In this document: positions 7,114 through 12,523 of the stretch, piece after piece
How positions within the stretch are numbered: position 1 is the first letter of the stretch
Layout: every line of letters starts with the position of its first letter
NCBI GenBank assembly: GCA_018897225.1
Contig: JAHILC010000134.1
Coordinates: forward strand, 1 to 12,523
DNA length: 12,523 nucleotides
Reading direction: 5' to 3'
From: Actinomycetota bacterium
GTDB taxonomy: Bacteria > Actinomycetota > Humimicrobiia > Humimicrobiales > Humimicrobiaceae
Translations under genes and position numbers: made by a program
Notes under the pieces: model-generated
Told to the model about the DNA's origin: nothing
Databases searched by the model: none
The model's input: the letters and a program-made list of their open reading frames with translations, nothing else

Positions 7114-8247
7114 TTATGTAAAATAGACATCTAATTTTTTTTGGCTGGTAACCTTACCTACATTTAGTGGGTAATTTCTAAATTTCTCTGCTGCCCAATA
7201 ATATGCGACTGTATTATCAACCGCTCTTGCAGTAGCTTGAATGGTGTGATTGGTACAAAGAATATGACCTCCACCTGGGGAAAGAACTGATATAACTTTT
7301 CTTACTTCTTCAGCTACATCTGAAAAAGTACCTTTTGTCATTATATTTCTTGTATCTACATTTCCCCAGAAAGTTAGCTTTCTACCATATTTTTTCTTAA
7401 TTTCTTCAACATCGTTAACATCAGGTTGAAGAGGATTTAATATGTCTATTCCTATTTCGATAAGATCGTCCAGTGCCCAACCGATATCTCCATCAGTATG
7501 GAAGGCTATTATTATATCTTTATTTATTTTCTTTACTTCCTGAACCATGTAAGCATGTCTGGGCTTTATTAACTCTCTATATAACTTTGGATTAATATAA
7601 GGACCTCTCTCACTACCAATATCATCTCCCCACCATATTATATCTACTCCCATTTCAACAAGCTTTTTAGATATTCTGAGTGAGTAGTCCATTGTTTTAT
7701 CCAAAAGTTCTATTGCAAAATCTCTATTTAGATATAAATCTGTTAAAAAATTCTCAAGCCCCCTTAAATACCATGATCCTTCAAACATAGTACAGGCGAC
7801 TCCACCAAGGATAGCATATTCTTTTCCGTCCTTTTCGATTAACTTTCTATACATTTCAAATTCTTTTTTATGTACCTCAAACGGATCAGGAAATTCATAA
7901 TTTTCGTAGTTTTTTATATCAGCCAGTGGATGCTCTGCAAATTCACAATAACTGCTATACTTTTGTGACTTTTTTCTCCATTTTATACCAAAAGGATCCT
8001 GGTAGAGATTATCACCTATTTTTCTTCCTTCTTTAAAAATCGAACTAAAGCCATCACAGAATCCTAGTGCCAAGTATAGTAGATCATTGCCTAATGCTTT
8101 GGCCATAGCAAAAGGATCACTTTCCATATCTAAGTTTAGGCCTTTAATTATTACTTCTGCAACTTCTGGTGCCATCCAACTATCTATAGGTACTTTATCT
8201 GGTTCTTCATGATTTATAGTTGTTAGAATTCTTTCTCTTGAATTCAT
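7114..8247 (-). CDS. uroporphyrinogen decarboxylase (UroD/MtaA)-superfamily protein, function unknown
   Basis: A 377-residue protein counted from the ATG at 8247, where homology begins with the family-typical SRERILTTINHEEPDKVPID (3-22). The frame extends to a TTG at 8277, but nothing supports that start. The TIM-barrel pattern of UroD-related proteins is clear: SWYLRGLENF (158-167), WWGDDIGSERG (205-215), YRELIKPRH (223-231), FHTDGDIGWALDDL (249-262), LTFWGNVDTR (291-300) and GGGHILCTNHTIQ (325-337). It lacks the Arg-rich N-terminal substrate loop of true haem-biosynthetic UroD and is in a sugar operon, so it is not HemE. The H-x-C...C zinc motif of MtaA-type methyltransferases is only partly present: His250-Thr-Asp252 instead of His-x-Cys, with Cys331 later. 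Relatives are often found in carbohydrate and one-carbon clusters with no assigned reaction. The transferred or decarboxylated group cannot be named here. Confidence 0.85.
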   Translation of the reverse strand: MNSRERILTTINHEEPDKVPIDSWMAPEVAEVIIKGLNLDMESDPFAMAKALGNDLLYLALGFCDGFSSIFKEGRKIGDNLYQDPFGIKWRKKSQKYSSYCEFAEHPLADIKNYENYEFPDPFEVHKKEFEMYRKLIEKDGKEYAILGGVACTMFEGSWYLRGLENFLTDLYLNRDFAIELLDKTMDYSLRISKKLVEMGVDIIWWGDDIGSERGPYINPKLYRELIKPRHAYMVQEVKKINKDIIIAFHTDGDIGWALDDLIEIGIDILNPLQPDVNDVEEIKKKYGRKLTFWGNVDTRNIMTKGTFSDVAEEVRKVISVLSPGGGHILCTNHTIQATARAVDNTVAYYWAAEKFRNYPLNVGKVTSQKKLDVYFT

Positions 8248-8434
8248 ATATATACCCATTCCTTTCGCTTCGCTCAAGGCACAAAACGGGATGAAAACTA
8301 TTGCCCTTAAGCCTATTTTATTTTATAAATATACTATTGAGATTGCAGGCAGCATATTTCTTTCAGACTTATCAACCTCCTTTAGAGCAAACTGATCTTT
8401 TTAAAATTACTATAAATTAAAAATTCATCCTTAA
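8248..8434 (-). other. 187-bp intergenic leader upstream of the UroD-like gene
   Basis: The gap between permease 2 and the UroD-like gene is longer than the other downstream gaps of this operon. It holds a perfect but orphan Shine-Dalgarno sequence (8375-8383), A/T-rich stretches that could hold a promoter, and the gene's own ribosome site (GAAAGG, 8261-8266, 13 nt before the ATG). A weak 4-bp pairing of CCTT with AAGG could mask that site. I see no intrinsic terminator and no gene here. It may mark an internal promoter separating transport from catabolic genes. Confidence 0.4.
8337..8383 (-). promoter_or_regulatory. orphan Shine-Dalgarno leader element (copy 2)
   Basis: On the minus strand this element starts with AAAGGAGGT (8375-8383), continues through GAAAGAA (8358-8364) and ends with GCAATCTCAA (8337-8346). 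No plausible start codon follows the Shine-Dalgarno sequence at normal spacing, and the next gene starts about 128 nt downstream. The same order of parts occurs upstream of the binding-protein gene (11616-11697). It resembles the stabilising STAB-SD sites in the 5' UTRs of some Firmicute mRNAs; a function here is inferred. Confidence 0.4.
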
Positions 8435-9247
8435 TTACCCTTTTACTGCTCCAGCTGTTAGACCTTTTACAAACTGATCCTGGATTAAGAGATATATAAT
8501 AAAAACTGGTATTGAGGTTACAATCACACCTGCAGCAACTAATTGCCATGGCGAATCCCATTGACCAACAAAGTTTGCCAGACCAACAGGAAGTGTGTAT
8601 AAAATTTTATCTTTTAATAGTATAAGTGCAAGAATAAATTCATTCCAATTCTGCATAAATAAAAATATTGTGACAGTAGCTAGGGCTGGTCTTGAAAGTG
8701 GAATGATAATTCTAAAGAAAGTCCCTACTTCATTGCTTCCATCTATTCTTGCAGCTTCTATTAACTCTTTAGGTATTGATAGGAAAAATCCTCTAAGTAT
8801 TAATACAGCTATTGGTAAACCAAAAGCAATATAGGATAATATTAAAGAAAAATGAGTATTATATAATCCAAGGTTTTTCATTATAACAAAAATGGGAATA
8901 ATTATTGCTGCTGGAGGTATCATTATGCCTAAAAGTATTATGTAAAATACAATATCTGATGTCTTATATTTTATTCTAGCAAATGCATATGCAGCTAGAG
9001 AGGAAATTACTAGCGTTACAAATACTGAAGCAAATGTAACAATAATCGAATTTAAAAAGAGTTTTCCAAAATTAAAAGTTTCCCAGGCAATGACATAATT
9101 TTCGAAATGTATCTCTTTTGTGAAAAATACCGCAGAAAATACATCATTTTTGCTCCGTAATGATAATGAAAATACCCAAATAACCGGTATTAAAAACAAA
9201 ATTCCTAATATATAAATTAGCATACTTCTAATTATTTTTTTTATCAT
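8435..9247 (-). CDS. carbohydrate ABC transporter permease, MalG/UgpE type
   Basis: A 270-residue inner-membrane protein with six predicted hydrophobic segments (about 9-30, 65-90, 98-123, 134-155, 185-208 and 234-255). The cytoplasmic EAA loop that docks on the transport ATPase is clear: ELIEAARIDGSNEVGTFFRI (161-180) followed by IIPLSRP. The C terminus, with QDQFVKGLTAGAVKG, is the classic MalG-type ending. Length is normal for the family. Its ATG at 9247 is 13 bp after permease 1, with AAGGTG upstream, so the two are translated as a pair and form the heterodimeric channel with it. The substrate is not readable from permease sequence; the neighbours suggest a mono- or oligosaccharide or a polyol. 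No ATPase gene (MalK/UgpC type) is nearby. Confidence 0.95.
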   Translation of the reverse strand: MIKKIIRSMLIYILGILFLIPVIWVFSLSLRSKNDVFSAVFFTKEIHFENYVIAWETFNFGKLFLNSIIVTFASVFVTLVISSLAAYAFARIKYKTSDIVFYIILLGIMIPPAAIIIPIFVIMKNLGLYNTHFSLILSYIAFGLPIAVLILRGFFLSIPKELIEAARIDGSNEVGTFFRIIIPLSRPALATVTIFLFMQNWNEFILALILLKDKILYTLPVGLANFVGQWDSPWQLVAAGVIVTSIPVFIIYLLIQDQFVKGLTAGAVKG

Positions 9248-9260
9248 ATATACACCTTTT

Positions 9261-10133
9261 TTATATACTTTGATTTGTAACTTTCAACCTTATAATCGAA
9301 ATCACTAACGATATTAAAATGATTACAATAGCTATTACTGATGCGAAACCCATATTATTAAATCTAAATGCTTGTTGAAATAAGTATGTTGCCAAAACTT
9401 CACTGCTGCGGTTTGGTCCACCAGCAGTCATAACATAAACAATATCAAATACTTTAAACCCACCAATAATATTAAGTAACATTGTTATAGTCATAACAGG
9501 ACTCAAAGTGGGTATTATTATCCTTGTTATAACTCTATATTCATTAGCACCATCTATTCTTGCAGCTTCTGTCAATTCTTTCGGAATCCCCTGAAGACCG
9601 GCATAATAAAGAAGCATGTCATATCCTGTAAATTGCCAAAGTGTTGCAATAATAATAGTGTAAAGCGCTATCTTTGAACTACCTAGAAATAATATAGGTA
9701 ATTTTGTTAAACCAATGGTTTGAATTATCTTATTAATAATTCCGAATGCATCAAGCATCCTTGACCACATAATTCCAATAATAATTGGTGAAAGTAGAAC
9801 TGGTAAAAAAATTGCATTTTTTAAGAATCTGGTACCTGGAATTTTAGTATCAATTATTAATGCACCAACAAAGCCAAATAGATTTAAAAAGATTGTTGTT
9901 AAAACTACAAATATCGTAGTTTGTAAAAAAGACTTTAAAAAAATTTTATCTCTAAAAACTTCAATATAATTTGCAAATCCTATTAATTTGATTTGGCTTA
10001 AATCAAATCCCTTCCAAGATGTAAATGTTAAAAAAATCGTAAATAATATAGGAATTGATATAAAAAATATAAAAAACATTATTGATGGAAGTGTAAAGAC
10101 AAATCCAATTTTATTTATTCTTCTATTTAACAT
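9261..10133 (-). CDS. carbohydrate ABC transporter permease, MalF/UgpA type
   Basis: A multi-pass permease of 290 residues from the ATG at 10133. The frame is open up to a GTG at 10208. I prefer 10133 because the protein then starts MLNRRINKIGF, the usual short basic tail before the first membrane helix. That codon has no visible ribosome site, however, whereas the ATG at 10184 has AGGGG 6 nt upstream, inside a hairpin stem. Hydrophobic helices fall at about 9-34, 69-95, 105-124, 155-178, 206-228 and 262-283. The EAA loop ELTEAARIDGANEYRVITRI (186-205) plus IIPTLSP is intact, and FDIVYVMTAGGPNRSSEVLATY (229-250) is typical of the MalF-like partner. It pairs with permease 2 and serves the lipoprotein encoded upstream. 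Confidence 0.93.
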   Translation of the reverse strand: MLNRRINKIGFVFTLPSIMFFIFFISIPILFTIFLTFTSWKGFDLSQIKLIGFANYIEVFRDKIFLKSFLQTTIFVVLTTIFLNLFGFVGALIIDTKIPGTRFLKNAIFLPVLLSPIIIGIMWSRMLDAFGIINKIIQTIGLTKLPILFLGSSKIALYTIIIATLWQFTGYDMLLYYAGLQGIPKELTEAARIDGANEYRVITRIIIPTLSPVMTITMLLNIIGGFKVFDIVYVMTAGGPNRSSEVLATYLFQQAFRFNNMGFASVIAIVIILISLVISIIRLKVTNQSI

Positions 10134-10163
10134 AAATTCATTGAAAATATAATTTTTACTTAA

Positions 10164-10200
10164 TACACAGGGGCCTATATTCATTATAAGCCCCTGTGTA
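10164..10200 (-). repeat. perfect 11-bp stem-loop between binding-protein and permease genes
   Basis: TACACAGGGGC (10164-10174) and GCCCCTGTGTA (10190-10200) are perfect reverse complements with a 15-nt loop. The hairpin starts 26 nt after the stop of the binding-protein gene. It has no U-run on either side, so it is not an intrinsic terminator. In many sugar ABC operons a stem-loop here protects the abundant binding-protein message from 3' decay and lowers permease expression. The loop holds an in-frame ATG (10184), and the stem holds the only Shine-Dalgarno-like sequence before permease 1. Confidence 0.85.
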
Positions 10201-10225
10201 ACCTTCACAATTTTAAACTAATTAT

Positions 10226-11554
10226 TTATTTTGCAGCAGCTTCAACTATCTGGGCGATAAATTCCTCTGCTGTCAGTTCCTGTCCAAATATACCTTGCAT
10301 ACCATTCATAATCGCAGTATAAACTACTGTGTTATAGACTACTCTGCTTTGTACTTTAGACTGCGCATCTAGCATGTTTTGATAAAGGTCGCTCTTATTT
10401 GATAGATCACCAGTATAATCACTTGAAGGTATAAAGTCATTGGCAACCAAAACATCTTTTCCTTCATCATTTGTCAGATATCGTAAAAACTCTATAGCAA
10501 TGTCCTGATTTGTGCTATCTTTGGCTATTACAAACATTTCAGCGACTCCACCTGTTGGTAAAAACTCATCTCCAGCATTTAAAGGAGGAGTGGGGAAGAG
10601 ACTGTATTCAAAAGCTCCATCAATATCAGCAGTTATCCCACCAGTAACAAAATTACCAGTAGGGTAAAACATTGCTGCTTGCTGCTGTACAAATAGATCC
10701 TTTGCTCCCACAAAAGCATCCATTGAATTAACTCCTGGAGTATAAACACCTGCTTCTACAAGATCTAAAACATTCTGAGCTGCCTGTAAAAACACTGGGT
10801 CGTCCCATCCGATTTCTCCGGCATCAGCTTTAGCCATCAATGTATGTGTGGGATCAGTATACGCAACTTGAGCAAAAAATGAATCCGCAGCAGTCCATAA
10901 ATCCTTTGTACCCTGTGCAATACCAAATTTATCATTATCTGCCAATGCGGCTGCCAATGTCTTTAATTCATCTTGTGATTTTGGAATTTCAAGACCTAAT
11001 TCATCAAACATATTTATATTATATGCAATTTGAAGTGTGTTAAGATCAAGTGGCACTGCCCAGGCATCCCCATCAACTGATATTGCATTCATAACAGATT
11101 CAAAAAATACAGGAAAATCATTACCCAGGGCATCAGTTAGGGGAAGTAATTTTCCTGACCTTGCTAATTCTGTATACTCGCCAGCCCATGGTATTTGAAA
11201 CACATTTGGCGCTTCTTCTCCAGAAAGTACTGCCTTTACTTTAACAAGATATTCTGTATAACTGATATATTCTCTTTTTATTGTTACATTCGGATAATCA
11301 GCCATAAATCTTTTTTCAGCATCCTCGTGAACAACTGGATAAGCACCTTCATTATTCCATGACCAAAATTCTAACACTATTTCTTCAACAGCTTCTTTCT
11401 CAGCTGGTGCTTCTTCAGCTACTTCTTCTACTTCTTCTTCTACTGCTTCTGTAACTGCTTCTTCTACAGCACCCTTACAACCTGTAAAAGAAAATACTCC
11501 TACCATTGATACACTTACTAATACTACCACCATCCATAATAATGATTTTTTCAT
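10226..11554 (-). CDS. sugar ABC transporter substrate-binding lipoprotein (family 1)
   Basis: A 442-residue extracellular solute-binding protein of the MalE/UgpB type. It begins with MKKSL, a hydrophobic stretch (5-23) and the lipobox FTGC, giving lipidation at Cys26 and anchoring outside the cytoplasmic membrane. A long Glu/Ala/Val-rich linker (about 28-58) follows. The mature domain starts with VLEFWSWNNEGAYP (60-73), a classic first strand of family-1 binding proteins, and includes NVFQIPWAGEYTELA, WAVPLDLNTLQIAYN and PTGGVAEMFVIAKDS segments typical of sugar binders. The ATG at 11554 has AGAGGTG 9 nt upstream. It is the first transporter gene, followed by the two permeases; its probable regulator is encoded just upstream. 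The linker has a composition often seen in uncultured anaerobes. The ligand cannot be read from sequence. Confidence 0.95.
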   Translation of the reverse strand: MKKSLLWMVVVLVSVSMVGVFSFTGCKGAVEEAVTEAVEEEVEEVAEEAPAEKEAVEEIVLEFWSWNNEGAYPVVHEDAEKRFMADYPNVTIKREYISYTEYLVKVKAVLSGEEAPNVFQIPWAGEYTELARSGKLLPLTDALGNDFPVFFESVMNAISVDGDAWAVPLDLNTLQIAYNINMFDELGLEIPKSQDELKTLAAALADNDKFGIAQGTKDLWTAADSFFAQVAYTDPTHTLMAKADAGEIGWDDPVFLQAAQNVLDLVEAGVYTPGVNSMDAFVGAKDLFVQQQAAMFYPTGNFVTGGITADIDGAFEYSLFPTPPLNAGDEFLPTGGVAEMFVIAKDSTNQDIAIEFLRYLTNDEGKDVLVANDFIPSSDYTGDLSNKSDLYQNMLDAQSKVQSRVVYNTVVYTAIMNGMQGIFGQELTAEEFIAQIVEAAAK

Positions 11555-11574
11555 CTTCTAATTCACCTCTCTTT

Positions 11575-11593
11575 TAATAATTTTTAATTATTA
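11575..11593. promoter_or_regulatory. 19-bp A/T palindrome, candidate operator
   Basis: TAATAATT and AATTATTA flank a 3-nt centre as a perfect inverted repeat, ending 4 bp from the ribosome site of the binding-protein gene. GntR-family dimers bind short A/T-rich palindromes, so this is a candidate operator. A purely A/T palindrome in AT-rich DNA may also arise by chance. Confidence 0.35.
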
Positions 11594-11615
11594 CCTTTTT
11601 TTTGATATAATTTCC

Positions 11616-11697
11616 TTGAGATTTGTTTGGATATGCTGCTGAGGCATTTTTCTCTAAGCAAATCTCATTCTACTTCTTTCTATATTTACCACCTCCT
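11616..11697 (-). promoter_or_regulatory. orphan Shine-Dalgarno leader element (copy 1) with long-range stem
   Basis: On the minus strand: AGGAGGTGG (11689-11697) with no usable start codon after it, then GAAAGAA (11674-11680), then a stem formed by TGAGATTTG (11659-11667) and CAAATCTCA (11617-11625) around 33 nt that include a small ATGC/GCAT hairpin, ending CAAATCTCAA. The order Shine-Dalgarno, GAAAGAA, CAATCTCAA-like end recurs at 8337-8383. The Shine-Dalgarno sequence is about 135 nt before the binding-protein start. Confidence 0.45.
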
Positions 11698-11712
11698 AAA
11701 ATTTATTTTCTC

Positions 11713-11753
11713 TAATTAGCTAAAAACTCAATCACCTCCTATAATGCTAATTA
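11713..11753. repeat. inverted repeat with a Shine-Dalgarno sequence in its loop
   Basis: TAATTAGC (11713-11720) and GCTAATTA (11746-11753) are perfect reverse complements separated by 25 nt. On the minus strand the loop displays AGGAGGTGAT. It lies 8 bp after the regulator's stop codon. It may be a split operator or an RNA hairpin presenting the Shine-Dalgarno sequence; the lack of G/C pairs and of a U-run argues against a terminator. Confidence 0.4.
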
Positions 11754-11761
11754 ACAATTCA

Positions 11762-12523
11762 TCAGTTATTTTTAATATTATGTTTAATATCCTCAACGCC
11801 TTCCAAACTTATTTCGATATCAAATTTAGACATATCACCCCTAATTTTATTTAATGTATACTCAATAGGAGTTCCATCCTTTAAAAATGCAGTATTATAA
11901 AAAGCTAGGATTGGTGCACCTATCTTAATTTTAAACAATTTTGAATCTTCCATTGAAGCGACCCCTGCTTCTAACACTCTTCTAACCCTATAAATCTTTA
12001 ATTCATAACTTTCTTCAAGCACTTTAATTAAAGAATTCTTAATTAAAAGCTTGTAAACAAAATTTGGACATATCTTTTCAGTCATAAAAGTTTTAGAATA
12101 ATGATATGGTTCATTATCTAAAAATCTAATCCTTTCAAATCTATATACTTTTTCTTTAGGTAACAAATTTAATTCTTTTCTAGCTGATTCTTTAGGCTCT
12201 ATTATTTTAAAATCTAAAATTTTATTTGTAATTTTGAACCCTTTATCTTTAAGATCTTGATATGTTCCTATTAATCTATTAAAAAGTTGACCCTCAATCT
12301 TGGGTTTTGCAACAGTAGCACCTTTTCCTTTGATTTTTCTTATAACTCCTTCTATTGATAGACTTTCTAATGCTTTTCTTGTGGTAATTCTACTTACCTG
12401 GAATTTATCGGAAAGATCCCTTTCTGTAGGTATGAATTGACCAGACTTCCATTCACCTTTTTTTATTGCTTCTTTTATTCTTTGCTGTACCTGATAGTAA
12501 TATGGTATTGGTATTGTTTTATC
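11762..12523 (-). CDS. GntR/HutC-family transcriptional regulator with UTRA domain (5' end cut by window)
   Basis: The frame is open from the right edge (253 codons plus TGA). It should be read from the edge and not from the internal TTG at 12166. The N-terminal part is a winged helix-turn-helix: PIPYYYQVQQRIKEAI (5-20 of the visible part), GQFIPTERDLSDKF (28-41), QVSRITTRKALESLSIEGVI (42-61) and KGKGATVA (65-72). Only a few residues before DKTIPIP are probably missing. The C-terminal part (about 85-245) is a UTRA effector domain, ending with FYNTAFLKDGTPIEYTLNKIRGD, the family's conserved closing segment. Such proteins usually repress sugar or amino-sugar operons until a phosphosugar or related effector binds. 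It lies directly upstream of, and in the same direction as, the transporter, so it is the probable local regulator. Confidence 0.92.
   Translation of the reverse strand, partial: DKTIPIPYYYQVQQRIKEAIKKGEWKSGQFIPTERDLSDKFQVSRITTRKALESLSIEGVIRKIKGKGATVAKPKIEGQLFNRLIGTYQDLKDKGFKITNKILDFKIIEPKESARKELNLLPKEKVYRFERIRFLDNEPYHYSKTFMTEKICPNFVYKLLIKNSLIKVLEESYELKIYRVRRVLEAGVASMEDSKLFKIKIGAPILAFYNTAFLKDGTPIEYTLNKIRGDMSKFDIEISLEGVEDIKHNIKNN

Larger units (their letters stand above)
11555..11761 (-). promoter_or_regulatory. 207-bp leader between the regulator and the binding-protein gene
   Basis: This gap carries four separate signals: an inverted repeat just after the regulator (11713-11753), two orphan Shine-Dalgarno sequences, AGGAGGTGAT (11731-11740) and AGGAGGTGG (11689-11697), a 9-bp stem (11617-11667), and a 19-bp palindrome next to the gene's ribosome site (11575-11593). 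It is the most probable location of the operon promoter and the operator of the adjacent GntR-type regulator, but I cannot pick a convincing -35/-10 pair by eye. No gene is hidden here. Confidence 0.55.

Noticed and set aside
7114..8247. Haem-biosynthesis uroporphyrinogen decarboxylase (hemE)
   Set aside because: The N-terminal Arg-rich substrate loop of HemE is absent and no haem genes are nearby; only the superfamily assignment is kept.
8248..8277. Upstream TTG start at 8277 for the UroD-like gene
   Set aside because: The extra residues do not match the family N terminus, and the only ribosome site (8261-8266) lies downstream of that TTG.
10164..10200. Intrinsic terminator after the binding-protein gene
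   Set aside because: The stem is strong but no U-run follows on either strand, and the permeases must be expressed with the binding protein.
11642..11697. Leader peptide gene after AGGAGGTGG
   Set aside because: No ATG, GTG or TTG occurs at normal spacing after the Shine-Dalgarno sequence; the in-frame options stop within a few codons or need an ATA start.
11762..12166. Short 134-residue protein starting at the TTG at 12166
   Set aside because: The frame stays open and encodes a full GntR winged helix upstream to the window edge, so this is the internal part of a longer regulator.
1..12523. CRISPR array, tRNA, insertion sequence or prophage remnants
   Set aside because: No regular spaced repeats, cloverleaf, transposase or phage-like gene was seen on either strand.

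Overview
The window is AT-rich (roughly one third G+C by eye), and every convincing gene lies on the minus strand, so transcription runs from high to low coordinates. Ribosome sites of the AGGAGG/AAGGA type, lysine- and isoleucine-rich proteins, standard stop codons and a lipoprotein with a long Glu/Ala/Val linker suggest an anaerobic, low-GC bacterium, either a Firmicute or an uncultured lineage such as Atribacterota. That placement is a weak inference; the window has no rRNA or other phylogenetic marker.

Layout in order of transcription: a GntR/HutC-type regulator cut by the right edge (11762-12523); a 207-bp leader with inverted repeats and orphan Shine-Dalgarno sequences; a family-1 sugar-binding lipoprotein (10226-11554); a strong hairpin (10164-10200); two MalF/MalG-type permeases; a 187-bp gap with a second orphan Shine-Dalgarno element; a UroD/MtaA-superfamily protein; a D-lyxose isomerase-type cupin; the E2, E1-alpha and E1-beta subunits of a 2-oxoacid/acetoin dehydrogenase complex; a class II aldolase homologue with an altered active site; a zinc-dependent polyol/alcohol dehydrogenase; an aldose-1-epimerase-like protein; and the first 24 codons of another gene at the left edge (1-74).

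From the UroD-like gene to the left edge the gaps are under 60 bp, with two near or true overlaps, and no intrinsic terminator is visible anywhere. The region reads as one sugar- or polyol-utilisation operon. In the simplest reading, the regulator senses a sugar (or phosphosugar), the importer brings it in, the epimerase, isomerase and dehydrogenase convert it to a ketose, the aldolase-like protein cleaves it, and the TPP/lipoate complex turns a 2-oxo product into acyl-CoA. No transporter ATPase, sugar kinase or dihydrolipoamide dehydrogenase (E3) is present, so these would be supplied from elsewhere.

The parts most worth a second look are the aldolase homologue that has lost the catalytic Asp-His pair, the E2 with Asn in place of the conserved Asp of its HRxxDG motif, the UroD-like protein of unknown function, and the paired leader elements. 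No gap exceeds 300 bp. I saw no tRNA, rRNA, CRISPR array, insertion sequence or prophage gene.
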